Assembly (NCBI GenBank): GCA_903881535.1 | Contig: CAIRTT010000040.1 | Coordinates: 1 to 30,338 of the forward strand | Source of the DNA: an uncultured Armatimonadota bacterium | Lineage (GTDB): Bacteria > Armatimonadota > Armatimonadia > Armatimonadales > Armatimonadaceae | Direction: 5' to 3' | DNA length: 30,338 nt | Shown: positions 1 through 9,262 of the stretch, piece by piece | Numbering within the stretch: the first letter of the stretch is position 1 | How the letters are laid out: each line of letters opens with the position of its first letter | The notes under the pieces: generated by a model | Told to the model about the DNA's origin: nothing | Database searches by the model: none | The model's input: only the letters and a program-made list of their open reading frames with translations | Position numbers and translations under genes: made by a program

Positions 1-1805
1 TAACCAGCAGGCTCATTTAGGGAAACGGTGAAGGTAAGACTCTCACCCCCGTGCAATGGGTTTGGTGCAAGCGATGCCACATTAAGGACAGGACGTGGTC
101 CGACCTCAAGTGTTCCAAGGTTCAACGCCTGGCTTGTACCGTTCTCAAATTTATAGCCCAAGCTGATTGGGTAGATACCCTTGACTCCAATAGCAGATGC
201 CGGAATCGTTACCTGCAGAGAACCATCAGAAACAACGTTCGTTGCACAGTTCACACCGTTGAAAACAAACACATCGTTGTAACCGAACTTGTCACCCGTA
301 AGGGTAATGACCTGATCGGTCGCACCAGTTCCACCTGGAATGACTGAAGGTTGGCCTGTTACGGTAGGCCCCGTGAAGTGATACTTCGCAACGGAAGCCG
401 AACCAGCAACGGTCAATGCAGCATAAATGCCATCATCACTGAATGCCGTTGTCAGTGGTCCCGACCACAGCAACGAACCAGTACCCGTTGAGTAGGCAGC
501 CGAGTTGTTGAAGAAGAAGCGATTCGGGCTAAGGTAGGTGGAGAGGTTCACCACAGAAGCCGTATCTGCAACGTTCAAACCAACTTGGCTAAAGCGAACT
601 GGCCATGGTCCGGCGAATGTGGATGTAGCATCCTCAACACCATTGACCACGTAGAACGCACCATTTGCAACACCAGATGAATATGTCAGCCCAGTTGGGT
701 TCGACTGTACACCAAGTGTAAGTAAACGGGTTGTCAACATACCAAACTGGATTGGTGTTGTGGAGCCAAAGTTTGCAAATGCACGCACTGGAGTTGTAAT
801 CGTGCCCGCAGTGTTCTCCAAGCCTACATTGAATGCAGGATAGGTTGTGCTGTTACGTGTAACACTGCTTGCAGTGACAACAGCCAGGTTACCAGTATGG
901 CTTAATGTAACGCCTGTGAGGTCAGTGCCAGAGCGCTTGATCGTCCGTGTTCCATCCGCAGCGACCTGAACCAAGTCTTTACCAGTCGTACTACCAAAGA
1001 CATCTGTAGTATTACGAATAGCAAAAATCAGACCATTTTTGACGACCGCTGATTGCTCGGCACCCTGTGCCCATCGCTCAAAGGCAGACGTGTTGTAGTT
1101 AACTGTTTGGGTATTACCGAGGGATGTGTTGTAGCGGGCGATCGAGTGCCCCTTACCATCTGAGTGGTCTACAAACATTGCAGCACCACCAGCATTGTCA
1201 GGGACAATCATGGCAGCCGTAAAAACATCAGTTACACCAAGCTCGAGTGGCGTGACTGTAACACCAGCGGATGTCAGAGCATTCGCCGGGGTTACCTTGT
1301 ACAAGGTTACTGTTTCTGAACCAGTTTGTGCGGACACAAACAAGTTTCCAGCATTGTCAGACTTAGCAACTGGGAATGTTGCATTGAAAGCAGCGCTAGC
1401 ATGCCCGGAGATTGTGCGCGTAAAGCCCACAACGCCATTATTATTGCAGTAGCGAATTACGGTGGATGTATAGTTTGGGCCCTGACGTTCTACGAGGTAT
1501 ACCCCACCATCTTGACCAGCATGGAGGGAGACAACATTGTTGACAACCGTCGTGCCGTACGTAAACGTACTGACAGCTTTGGTCCAAACAAGAGAACCAG
1601 TCTTAGAGTGCTTGTTAACAGTGCCATTTCCGAACGTGAACACTTCACCCGCAGCATTACGGGTAACTGCCAACGTTGGATTAGTGCCAGTACTGCGTAC
1701 CCAACCGAGACGCACTTGCGCTTCAGCCGGCACAGTACCAACAGCGAGCACCCCGAGGGATGCTAGCAGGAGGCCTGCCTTTCGATTAATCATTTTGGAT
1801 TGCAT
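1..1805 (-). CDS. Secreted propeller/TIG-domain protein, 3' end outside window
   Basis: The frame is open from an ATG at 1805 to the window edge, giving 601 residues with no stop; the C-terminus is missing. Residues 1-30 form a signal peptide (basic start, LLLASLGVLAVG core, end at AEAQ). Residues of about 30-470 are a repetitive beta-rich region with recurrent short motifs such as GEVFTFGNG and GGVYLVERQ, like a propeller. Residues of about 475-570 resemble an IPT/TIG Ig-fold (GDKFGYNDVFVFNGV). From about 578 an Ig-like repeat begins (NPLHGGESLTFTVSLNEPAG), of the same type as in the 3053-7639 protein. A second ATG at 1793 is an alternative start; neither has a good ribosome-binding site. 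The exact role is unknown; a cell-surface or extracellular protein is inferred from the signal peptide and folds. Confidence 0.8.
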   Translation of the reverse strand, partial: MQSKMINRKAGLLLASLGVLAVGTVPAEAQVRLGWVRSTGTNPTLAVTRNAAGEVFTFGNGTVNKHSKTGSLVWTKAVSTFTYGTTVVNNVVSLHAGQDGGVYLVERQGPNYTSTVIRYCNNNGVVGFTRTISGHASAAFNATFPVAKSDNAGNLFVSAQTGSETVTLYKVTPANALTSAGVTVTPLELGVTDVFTAAMIVPDNAGGAAMFVDHSDGKGHSIARYNTSLGNTQTVNYNTSAFERWAQGAEQSAVVKNGLIFAIRNTTDVFGSTTGKDLVQVAADGTRTIKRSGTDLTGVTLSHTGNLAVVTASSVTRNSTTYPAFNVGLENTAGTITTPVRAFANFGSTTPIQFGMLTTRLLTLGVQSNPTGLTYSSGVANGAFYVVNGVEDATSTFAGPWPVRFSQVGLNVADTASVVNLSTYLSPNRFFFNNSAAYSTGTGSLLWSGPLTTAFSDDGIYAALTVAGSASVAKYHFTGPTVTGQPSVIPGGTGATDQVITLTGDKFGYNDVFVFNGVNCATNVVSDGSLQVTIPASAIGVKGIYPISLGYKFENGTSQALNLGTLEVGPRPVLNVASLAPNPLHGGESLTFTVSLNEPAG

Positions 1806-1940
1806 GGTGATCGATACCGAAACCCTTTCGACCCTTTAACAGGGTTAGAGGAAATTTCCGCATGATGAGTGCGGATACCTTCCGACATTGTCCCCGGAAT
1901 TTCACTGAATTTCCCGTTCACCTTTACGTCATCTCTTAAC
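1806..1940 (-). other. Probable 5' leader with several small hairpins
   Basis: This stretch lies between the terminator at 1940-1980 and the start of the left-edge gene. Reading the minus strand, it can form short hairpins. One has arms TCCGCA/TGCGGA (1857-1862 with 1870-1875). Another has ACCCT/AGGGT (1831-1835 with 1841-1845). A third, further upstream, has GGAA/TTCC flanking TTC/GAA. I found no confident promoter and no match to a riboswitch class I know. Confidence 0.3.
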
Positions 1941-1980
1941 AAAAAGAAACCCAGACTGCGAAATACTTAGACAGTCTGGG
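1940..1980 (-). terminator. Intrinsic terminator of the propeller-gene transcript
   Basis: A perfect 9-bp stem (CCCAGACTG at 1950-1958 with CAGTCTGGG at 1972-1980, loop 13 nt) is followed on the minus strand by a T-rich run (TTTCTTTTTGTT). It lies about 90 bases past the stop at 2070, so it should end the transcript that starts near 7675. Confidence 0.8.
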
Positions 1981-2069
1981 TGCCTTCAGGATAGGAATCA
2001 CATGCTAAGAATGTGTTTTTCACTTTTATCAATAATCAATCAGGATTATAGAGTGAAAAAATCAACACA

Positions 2070-3032
2070 TTAGCGTATGGTTCCACGCTTAGCATCCAAC
2101 AGCCAAACGGCGCAGAGATCATTCCCAAAGACTTTCCAGTTGTCGAGCATCCACACAACCTTTTTTTCCCGCGTAACCTCCACCATTTGCGGATTTTCAG
2201 GTCCCGAGTGTGTGTTACCGAAGACTACGTTGCCATTAGGGAGGACATGAAGACTGGTAACCCAGCATAGATGAATCGGACGACCATCCGGACGCTTCAG
2301 CTCATCCCGCTCAACACTCCAGACCGTCTTACCTTCTTTTGTAACTTCAAAGACACGGTTGTTGTTGCCACCACCAATAAGTGTATTGCCGTTCTTCAAC
2401 CGAACCGCATTGAAGACACTGACTCCATGCCCTTCATGCCCGCCGGTTGCTGGCTGCCCAGCCAAGTCAAGCGTAAATTCCCAGACAATCTTTCCATCAC
2501 CGTCATACTCGCGGACTTTCCCCAAGCCCTCGTGACAGACAAGATATGTTCCTGTATCTGTCTTGCGAACCCTACGGGTGTCTCGGTGTGAATCTGGCTT
2601 TTCCACCGTTATTGGTACGATCTTCTTGATCGTTCCAGCCTTGTCAACCTCAATAATCCGCAGATTTCCAGTTTCAGCGATCATCGTGCTTCCATCACGT
2701 AACCGCTGAAAACCGTGGATCTCGACATAACCTGTATAGGGCGCAACCGGCTTGGATTCCCATGACCAAACAACTTGCTTCTCAGGCGTTACTTCTACAA
2801 TTTTGTTAGGGGCCGTATGTAACAGAAAATTGCCATTTGGAAGAACTGCAATGTCATGGGAGTTATGACGGCATTCAATCTCCCACTCAACCTCACCATT
2901 CTTGTTCAAAATGGCTACATGGCCACGATCTTGGCCAATTAGCTTGTAACCAGAGTTAGCCTGCATGCCTGCAAAGGCGCTGCCACTTAGCATCATTCCC
3001 ATCGACCCAGTCAAAACACTTCGTCTCGTCAT
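2070..3032 (-). CDS. Tat-exported PQQ-like beta-propeller protein
   Basis: The protein has 320 residues from the ATG at 3032. A GTG three codons upstream (3041) is in frame, but the ATG is preferred because AAAAGG lies 8 nt before it. The N-terminus is a twin-arginine signal (TRRSVLTG, then a hydrophobic stretch ending SAFAG). The body has about six or seven blades with repeats such as NKNGEVEWEI, TPEKQVVWSW, DGDGKIVWEF, TKEGKTVWSV and TREKKVVWML, the [KD]xGKxVW pattern of PQQ-binding-like/quinoprotein-type propellers, alternating with LPNGNFLL and LKNGNTLI strands. No catalytic residues can be assigned. It follows the large repeat protein by about 20 nt and is probably co-transcribed with it. 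A binding or scaffold role outside the membrane is an inference. Confidence 0.85.
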   Translation of the reverse strand: MTRRSVLTGSMGMMLSGSAFAGMQANSGYKLIGQDRGHVAILNKNGEVEWEIECRHNSHDIAVLPNGNFLLHTAPNKIVEVTPEKQVVWSWESKPVAPYTGYVEIHGFQRLRDGSTMIAETGNLRIIEVDKAGTIKKIVPITVEKPDSHRDTRRVRKTDTGTYLVCHEGLGKVREYDGDGKIVWEFTLDLAGQPATGGHEGHGVSVFNAVRLKNGNTLIGGGNNNRVFEVTKEGKTVWSVERDELKRPDGRPIHLCWVTSLHVLPNGNVVFGNTHSGPENPQMVEVTREKKVVWMLDNWKVFGNDLCAVWLLDAKRGTIR

Positions 3033-3052
3033 TGAAATCACCTTTTCGTAAT

Positions 3053-6000
3053 CTATGGATTCACACTCACCGTAAGCTGCTTCGGTACACTCTGCGTCGA
3101 AGCCTTCAAAATTACCGCCTTCTTTACTCCAGTAGCCCCAACAGTGATCACCTGCTGGAGCGTAAGTTGACCAGCAGGAACCGTAATGATTGCTGGTAAT
3201 GGAAGCAAAGAGGCATCGGTTGTTGACATAACAACATCAACCGGCACAGCACTCACTGCAGCCAACTTCACCGTAATCACGATCGATCCACCAGCCTTGA
3301 CACTTGCTGGTGCAGCCGTAAAGGATGCAAGTGCAACCGGTACAACCGTAACCGTTCCAGACGTTGCTGCCCCACCGAGATTTGCCGTTACGACAACATT
3401 CTCGGTTGATGACGTTGCAGATGTCACTACAGAAACAACACCCGATGTCTTTCCGGCTGGAATTGACATCACTGTTGGTACCGGAAATTTGGTCGATGAA
3501 GACTCAAGGCTAACGATAACCCCACCGATGGGTGCTGCTTCCGTAAGCGTTATCGTCACAGCGGCCTTACCGCCGCCGACAACAGATATAGGTGCAACCA
3601 CAAGTGACTTCACCACCGTTGGTCTGACCATGACAACCGTCTCACTCGTTTCCCCAGCCGCAGTTACACGCACTTTACAATCTGTCGCACTTGACACAGA
3701 ACTGGTCGTCCCCACAAAGCTGACTGTCGCCTTTCCGGATGCGACTTTAATGCTGCCAGGTACGACCAACACACTAGTCGTACTTGTAATCGTCAGCGAC
3801 GTTCCACTTGCTGGGGCTACTCCACTCAATGTGACCGTAAAGGCAACTGGTTTGCCTCCAAGAACAGATGATGGCGTGGCAATGATTGTCTTTACTCTCG
3901 GAGTCTTTATCGGAATGTTTGCAACGACCGCGATTCCATTTGCACTTGCAGTCACCTTTGCCGCTACATCTGTAGAAACAACTAAGGCCGTAATAGGAAT
4001 CGTGACGGATGATTTTCCAGCTGGAACCGAGACCGAAGCAGGGATCACCAACGATGCAATACTTGATGTCAGCTTAACTAACAGTCCACCGGTTGGTGCA
4101 GGCACTGTAAGGTCTATCGTTGCCGTACCCTTGCCGCCTCCAGTTAGTTCCGATGGAGTGAAGGTTATGCGCTGCGGTGCAGGAACGCGAATAGCCAACA
4201 CCATCGACGCAAACTCTGCGTTCGCAGTCGCCTTGATCGTCGCCTGAACATCTACCGTAACCACACTGGTTGTTACGATGAACGTGCCCGATGACTTTCC
4301 GGCTGGTATTAGCACAGTCGGAGGAACAGCGGCAGATGTCCGGTCGCTGGACAATGCAACAAGCAGTCCACCAACAGGAGCCGGATCACGTAGCGTAATC
4401 GTTCCCGTAACCTTACCGCCGGCAGTCACAGGATTTGGTGTCAGAGACACATCAGCAGGAACTACCGCCCGAACGGTAAGCATGTCATATGCCGATGTAG
4501 CATTCACGTGCGCTGCAATCCGATCAACCCGGGTTCGATTCGTGGCGAGAGTCGTCACGGGTACAGACACACTCCTTGCACCGGATGGAACCATCACAGT
4601 GGATGGAATCACCGTGCCAGAGCCATCGGTGGTGATATCAATTTTCAATCCACCGACGGGAGCAGGACCAGTAATGGTCAGATCTAACTTCGATGCTGTA
4701 CCACCAAGGACTGAATTCGGTGTCAATACAGCCGTTGCCATCGACGCCCGCTTCACAATCAACTTCGCCCTTAATGACTCGGTTTCGTTGCTCGCAGAAA
4801 CGTAGACTTCAGAGTCAGTCCCGACTGCAATCGTTGTAACCTTCACCAAAACTTCAGACTTGCCTTCGGGAACAATGACAAATGCCGGGACTTGTGCCGC
4901 TGCATTATCCGATGTCAGGCCTACGGTTGTTCCACCGACAGGAGCAATGCCTGTAAGGCGAACGATAACAGCTGCATCCAGTCCACCGGTCACTGATTTC
5001 GGCGACATCAGCAACGATGTTAGCTCGGGGCGATTTACCAAGATCGAAGCCGAAGCTTCTCCAGCGTTACCCGTTCCAATCAATGTAACAGTTGTGTCAA
5101 CTGCAACGGCGCTTATGTTCAAGTCCAACGTAATCGACCGCTCACCTGCCGGCACGGTGACACTAGATGGTACTGAGACTGCACCGTGGCTGGATGACAA
5201 GTTGACAAGCATGCCTCCATCTGGTGCCGGTCCATTGAGAGAAACAAGCAGTTGAACCGTGTCTCCACCAATGCATTCGGACGTACTGAATAAAAGGTCC
5301 TTTAGGACTGTCTTTTCAAGTCGGAATGTACCCTTGAGCGTTTGTCCCCGGTGCGTTGCTGAGATCTCAACATCCTTGTTTGTTGTGACGGGACGCACCG
5401 TTACATCAAACGTGACTTCAGACATCCCAGCCTCGACCGTAACAAACGCAGGGACAGTGACTGCGGCATCGGAGGATGACAATGCAACGGCAATCCCACC
5501 AACAGGTGCGATACCTGTCAGGCGAACCGTGCCCTGGACTTGCTCGCCACCAGCAAACGATGATGGTGATAACTGAACGACGGCTAGTCTTGGCCGCTCA
5601 ACAGTAATCTGCTTTGTCTTTACAAGTCCATCGGCGGTTGCCCGAATCGTGACAACACGGTCATCCACAACTGGGAATGTTGAAACCGAAAACGCAGCAA
5701 AGAGCTGCCCGGATGCGATGGTAACGGAGACAGGTACGGCTGCGGATGGATCATTTACGGACAGATCCACCTTTAGACCACCAACTCCCGCATTGCCGGT
5801 TAGCGAAACCGATCCAGATAACGACTCACCTCCGGGTACGGAGGTCTTCTGAGTATTGACGGCATCGATCGCAGTTCGCTTTAGCAACAATGTTGCACTC
5901 GATGAACGCAGGTTTGCGCTGGCGGTGATCGTTACGGTCACATCTGCTGGCACGGATACCGTTGTCACACTGAACGTTGCCGATGTTGCACCTTCTGGAA

Positions 6001-7639
6001 CATTCACCGTGGCAGGAACAGTGGCAGAAACATTGTTCGTTGATAGCGATACGAGCTGTCCACCCGCCGGCGCTGGCCCCGAAAGCGTAATGGTCCCAGT
6101 CGCAGAAAGTCCAGCAACCAGTGTGTTTGGAGATACCGTTACAGCAGCGACAACAGGACTCAGGCTAAAGCTAACGATTTGCGTCTCCCAATCGTTGTTT
6201 GCCCCTAATGTCTCTGCAATCGACCAAAAAGTCCGACCATCAACAGGATCAACTTCAGTGCCGAAGTAGTCTCCCCAGCGCCCTCCGGTATACCCGACGC
6301 CAGCCGACACCCCGAGATTTACCGGGGTCCCGACATTTCCAAGCGGGTCTGTCGTTAGGCGTCCAGCAGCAAAAATGTTAGCGGTTTCACTGCCATTGGA
6401 TCCGCCGAACACTAACCCGATAGCGCCACTGGCATCCTTGGCGAGCGCTGGATAGAAGTAATCATAGTTGTTGGAGCTTATGTTGCCACTTTGGATAAGC
6501 GAAGGGCTTCCCCCTCCAGGCCATCCAGCCGTGGAAAACTCATACCAGCGAATACCGACATTGTTACCAATCTGAATGGCGTGTGCAGCCAGCATCCGGC
6601 CATTTGTCCACCATGCGTTAATTAGACGGCCATCACCCGCATCCAGGGTTTGTCCACCGGTGCTTGTTGCACGTTTTGTAGGCCCACTATAGTTGGAAAT
6701 ACCAACATCACTTGAAAGCAGCGTAGGGTTAGCAGTTCCGACATTACTGAGCGCGTAGAGTCGGTGATCATTCGAACCGGCGGCACCTATTGCATACACC
6801 GCACTCGAGTTGTCTACAGCTTCAGCAACTTGTGCGGATGCCCCATTGCCATCCCGTAGGGAGTAAACATTTGCTGGAGAACCTGTGAGGAGAGGAGCGC
6901 TTGGAATCGTCAGGAATTGCACGCCGGCCCAGCCACCACTGAAGCCAAACATGTTCCCAGTGATGACGTAACCATCCTGGTTATAGCCAAAACCCGGATA
7001 GTCGAGCCAATAGGATGTACCAGCAAGAGTCAGCTTGGCTTCGAAGCGGTACCGGTGCCACGTGCCGTTTGGATCAGCATCATCTGAAACTGCGACCAGA
7101 ACTTTGCTTGTTTCTGATCCGCCATCCTGTTCAAGAACCACAATGACATAGCGGTTATTCGCACGGTCGTAATAGGCCTTCGGATCAAACAAGAACGACC
7201 CGCCTGCTACACCCGCAAAAAATGTCTCAAATGTTTGCTGCAGCTGCTTGGTACCAGCTTTTGTGTAGAAGGCGATTGACGAGTTGACGACCTCAACGAT
7301 GTGACTCTGTCCCACGGCGATATCACAGTCAGGTGGATACCAACCGGTACTGGACATCCCCGGAAATTTTAAACCAGGTGCCACACGCGCTGATCCGGCA
7401 TCCACTTTACCAACCGGTACATCATGGCGTTTCCCAGTTACACTCGGCGGCATCACAGGATTTTCAGGTGGCTCAACATTCCCTTGATGGCGTTCTACAA
7501 TCTGCGGTTGCCAGATACGCGTATCTACAGAGCTTGCAGGTACGGAGACTTCCTTTCGGACAATTTGTGCCTGCACAAGGCTTGGGAGGAATGCAGCGAC
7601 GCACAAAAAAAGCGTTTTTAAACGAGACTGTATAAGCAT
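3053..7639 (-). CDS. Large exported protein with 11 Ig-like repeats
   Basis: The product has 1528 residues. It starts at an ATG (7639) preceded by AGGT 7-8 nt upstream and by a good promoter. Residues 1-24 are a signal peptide ending VQAQ. Residues of about 95-490 form one globular region with PPDCDIAVGQSHIVEVVNSS, FDPKAYYD, DPNGTWHRYRF and YWLDYPGFG, a pattern seen in secreted propeller-like proteins of unknown function. From about residue 494 to the end are 11 tandem repeats of about 94 residues, each with GG.....G.V.L...AP.GG, a VP..V.VP.G strand and a final V.A......A strand. There is no sorting motif or transmembrane anchor at the C-terminus. A surface, adhesion or matrix role is inferred. 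The Tat propeller gene follows directly. Confidence 0.85.
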   Translation of the reverse strand: MLIQSRLKTLFLCVAAFLPSLVQAQIVRKEVSVPASSVDTRIWQPQIVERHQGNVEPPENPVMPPSVTGKRHDVPVGKVDAGSARVAPGLKFPGMSSTGWYPPDCDIAVGQSHIVEVVNSSIAFYTKAGTKQLQQTFETFFAGVAGGSFLFDPKAYYDRANNRYVIVVLEQDGGSETSKVLVAVSDDADPNGTWHRYRFEAKLTLAGTSYWLDYPGFGYNQDGYVITGNMFGFSGGWAGVQFLTIPSAPLLTGSPANVYSLRDGNGASAQVAEAVDNSSAVYAIGAAGSNDHRLYALSNVGTANPTLLSSDVGISNYSGPTKRATSTGGQTLDAGDGRLINAWWTNGRMLAAHAIQIGNNVGIRWYEFSTAGWPGGGSPSLIQSGNISSNNYDYFYPALAKDASGAIGLVFGGSNGSETANIFAAGRLTTDPLGNVGTPVNLGVSAGVGYTGGRWGDYFGTEVDPVDGRTFWSIAETLGANNDWETQIVSFSLSPVVAAVTVSPNTLVAGLSATGTITLSGPAPAGGQLVSLSTNNVSATVPATVNVPEGATSATFSVTTVSVPADVTVTITASANLRSSSATLLLKRTAIDAVNTQKTSVPGGESLSGSVSLTGNAGVGGLKVDLSVNDPSAAVPVSVTIASGQLFAAFSVSTFPVVDDRVVTIRATADGLVKTKQITVERPRLAVVQLSPSSFAGGEQVQGTVRLTGIAPVGGIAVALSSSDAAVTVPAFVTVEAGMSEVTFDVTVRPVTTNKDVEISATHRGQTLKGTFRLEKTVLKDLLFSTSECIGGDTVQLLVSLNGPAPDGGMLVNLSSSHGAVSVPSSVTVPAGERSITLDLNISAVAVDTTVTLIGTGNAGEASASILVNRPELTSLLMSPKSVTGGLDAAVIVRLTGIAPVGGTTVGLTSDNAAAQVPAFVIVPEGKSEVLVKVTTIAVGTDSEVYVSASNETESLRAKLIVKRASMATAVLTPNSVLGGTASKLDLTITGPAPVGGLKIDITTDGSGTVIPSTVMVPSGARSVSVPVTTLATNRTRVDRIAAHVNATSAYDMLTVRAVVPADVSLTPNPVTAGGKVTGTITLRDPAPVGGLLVALSSDRTSAAVPPTVLIPAGKSSGTFIVTTSVVTVDVQATIKATANAEFASMVLAIRVPAPQRITFTPSELTGGGKGTATIDLTVPAPTGGLLVKLTSSIASLVIPASVSVPAGKSSVTIPITALVVSTDVAAKVTASANGIAVVANIPIKTPRVKTIIATPSSVLGGKPVAFTVTLSGVAPASGTSLTITSTTSVLVVPGSIKVASGKATVSFVGTTSSVSSATDCKVRVTAAGETSETVVMVRPTVVKSLVVAPISVVGGGKAAVTITLTEAAPIGGVIVSLESSSTKFPVPTVMSIPAGKTSGVVSVVTSATSSTENVVVTANLGGAATSGTVTVVPVALASFTAAPASVKAGGSIVITVKLAAVSAVPVDVVMSTTDASLLPLPAIITVPAGQLTLQQVITVGATGVKKAVILKASTQSVPKQLTVSVNP
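3056..6160 (-). repeat. Array of 11 diverged Ig-like repeats (about 282 bp each)
   Basis: This is the coding repeat array of the large exported protein. Units begin near residues 494, 588, 682 and so on to the C-terminus. Key conserved positions are a GG about 12 residues in, L.G.AP.GG about 15 residues later, then VP..V.VP.G. The units are clearly homologous but diverged, so the array is old rather than a recent tandem expansion. The last unit (residues from about 1436) has lost the AP.GG turn, as expected for a capping unit. Confidence 0.85.
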
Positions 7640-7681
7640 GCACGTGACCTGATATTTCCACTGGGGAACAGTTGATGTGCG

Positions 7682-7709
7682 ATTATATCTGGATGGCTCA
7701 TTTGGTCAA
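7682..7709 (-). promoter_or_regulatory. Sigma-70-type promoter for the repeat-protein transcript
   Basis: On the minus strand TTGACC (7704-7709) and a perfect TATAAT (7682-7687) are separated by 16 bp. The predicted start near 7675 gives a leader of about 35 nt to the ATG at 7639. Confidence 0.75.
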
Positions 7710-7734
7710 TAAAATTGTGAGCGTAATTAACGAC

Positions 7735-7768
7735 ATGTGGCCGGCTCGAAAAATCAAGCCGGCCACAT
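7735..7768 (-). terminator. Hairpin downstream of ahcY
   Basis: A perfect 12-bp GC-rich stem (ATGTGGCCGGCT at 7735-7746 with its complement at 7757-7768) with a 10-nt loop lies 22 nt after the ahcY stop. The following minus-strand sequence is only weakly T-rich, so termination may need a factor, or the hairpin may mainly stabilise the 3' end. Confidence 0.65.
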
Positions 7769-7789
7769 CACCTAAGGAAACGACAAAAC

Positions 7790-9211
7790 CTAGTAGCGAT
7801 AGGTATCGGTCTTGTAAGGACCGTTTTGTTCAACACCAATGTAAGCCGCTTGCTCTGGGGAGAGCTCAGTCAACATCGCGCCAAGCTTCGACAGTTGAAG
7901 GCGTGCGACCTTCTCATCGAGGTGCTTTGGCAAGACATAAACCTGTCCAACCTCATACGTATCAGGCTGCAACCACAGCTCAATCTGTGCAAGGACCTGA
8001 TTTGCAAACGATGAGCTCATCACGTACGAAGGATGTCCGGTTCCACAACCAAGATTCACGAGACGGCCCTTCGCAAGAAGAATGATTCTTTTACCATCTG
8101 GCCAAACGATGTGATCGACCTGTGGCTTGATCTCATCCCATTCGAGTTCTTCAAGCCCAGCAACATCGATTTCATTGTCAAAGTGGCCAATGTTACAGAC
8201 GATTGCTTGATCCTTCATTTTGTCCATCACTGCACGGGTGATGATGTCTTTGTTACCCGTCGCGGTTACGAAAATGTCAGCCTTATCAGCAGCATAGTCC
8301 ATCGTAACGACTCGGTAGCCTTCCATGGCTGCCTGCAGCGCACAGATTGGGTCGATTTCGGTAATCCAGACCTGCGCCGACAGTGCACGCAGTGCTTGAG
8401 CGGAACCCTTTCCGACATCACCATAACCAGCAACAAGCGCAACCTTGCCTGCGATCATCACGTCGGTTGCCCGCTTGATGCCATCGACCAGCGACTCGCG
8501 GCAGCCGTACAGGTTATCGAACTTGCTCTTTGTAACAGAGTCGTTGACATTGATGGCCCGAATCATCAGGTCACCACGACGGCTCATTTCATACAAGCGG
8601 TGTACGCCAGTAGTGGTTTCTTCCGTCACACCCTTAACTTCGGCGAGGCGCACGGAATACCAATGCGGGTCAACTAGAAGCTTTGCCTTGATGGAAGCGT
8701 AGAGGATAACTTCTTCCTCGGATGTTGGATTGTCCAGCACACTGAGGTCAGTCTCAGCTTTGGTACCCAGGTGCAGAAGCAAGGTTGCATCTCCACCGTC
8801 ATCGAGGATCATGTTTGTGTAGCCGCCATCGGTCCACTCAAAGATGCGATGTGTGTAGTCCCAGTACTCGACAAGTGTCTCACCTTTTTTGGCGAACACG
8901 GGAGTTCCGCCTGCAGCAATAGCAGCAGCGGCATGGTCTTGCGTAGAGTAAATGTTACAGCTTGCCCAGCGGACTTCTGCTCCGAGTGCTTCCAATGTCT
9001 CAATCAGAACAGCTGTCTGAATGGTCATGTGGAGGGAGCCGGTCACACGCGCGCCCTTGAGGGGTTGTGCCGCTGCATACTCAGCACGGATTGCCATCAA
9101 ACCTGGCATTTCGGTCTCTGCAATCGCAATTTCCTTGCGACCCCATGCAGCCAGACTAAGGTCTGTAACCACAAAGTCGGTTGCAATTGTGGATGTCGTT
9201 ACATCGTTCAT
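7790..9211 (-). CDS. ahcY: Adenosylhomocysteinase
   Basis: This is S-adenosyl-L-homocysteine hydrolase, cytosolic and NAD-dependent. It splits SAH into adenosine and homocysteine, relieving product inhibition of methyltransferases in the activated methyl cycle. The 473 residues match the usual long bacterial form. Visible signatures are GSLHMTIQTAVLIETL (58-73), DDGGDATLL (137-145), NVNDSVTKSKFDN (221-233), the NAD-binding loop VAGYGDVGKGSAQAL (260-274) and the C-terminal KTDTYRY, which supplies the lysine/tyrosine that reach the partner subunit's NAD. The ATG at 9211 has GAGAGG 8 nt upstream. The gene stands alone between hairpins and is controlled by the SAH riboswitch just upstream, which fits its substrate exactly. 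Confidence 0.97.
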   Translation of the reverse strand: MNDVTTSTIATDFVVTDLSLAAWGRKEIAIAETEMPGLMAIRAEYAAAQPLKGARVTGSLHMTIQTAVLIETLEALGAEVRWASCNIYSTQDHAAAAIAAGGTPVFAKKGETLVEYWDYTHRIFEWTDGGYTNMILDDGGDATLLLHLGTKAETDLSVLDNPTSEEEVILYASIKAKLLVDPHWYSVRLAEVKGVTEETTTGVHRLYEMSRRGDLMIRAINVNDSVTKSKFDNLYGCRESLVDGIKRATDVMIAGKVALVAGYGDVGKGSAQALRALSAQVWITEIDPICALQAAMEGYRVVTMDYAADKADIFVTATGNKDIITRAVMDKMKDQAIVCNIGHFDNEIDVAGLEELEWDEIKPQVDHIVWPDGKRIILLAKGRLVNLGCGTGHPSYVMSSSFANQVLAQIELWLQPDTYEVGQVYVLPKHLDEKVARLQLSKLGAMLTELSPEQAAYIGVEQNGPYKTDTYRY

Positions 9212-9232
9212 ATCAGTTGCCTCTCAACATAG

Positions 9233-9262
9233 AAAAACCCACCTTGGTGGGTCCAAGGTGAG
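9233..9262 (-). terminator. Riboswitch-controlled intrinsic terminator in the ahcY leader
   Basis: On the minus strand CTCACCTTGG (9253-9262) pairs with CCAAGGTGGG (9238-9247) across a 5-nt loop and is followed directly by TTTTT (9233-9237). The stem has 10 pairs with one G-U. Its first three bases (9260-9262) belong to the CGCTC strand that forms the SAH-riboswitch pseudoknot, so pseudoknot and terminator exclude each other. A smaller ACCCAC/GTGGGT hairpin (9237-9252) is an alternative stem. Confidence 0.8.

Noticed and set aside
1830..1920. Cobalamin riboswitch in the left-edge leader
   Set aside because: A GGGAA and a GTGAAATTCC segment are present, but the rest of the B12-box and core order does not fit.
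3186..4247. 353-residue open frame on the plus strand
   Set aside because: It is the antisense of the Ig-like repeat array; its Thr/Ala/Pro-rich repeats are the shadow of the true repeats, and no ribosome-binding site or signal is seen.
3056..6160. CRISPR or satellite-type repeat
   Set aside because: The periodicity of about 282 bp lies in one open frame and is diverged at the DNA level, so it is a protein-domain array.
8033..8677. 214-residue open frame on the plus strand
   Set aside because: It is entirely antisense to ahcY, a well-conserved gene, and has no features of its own.
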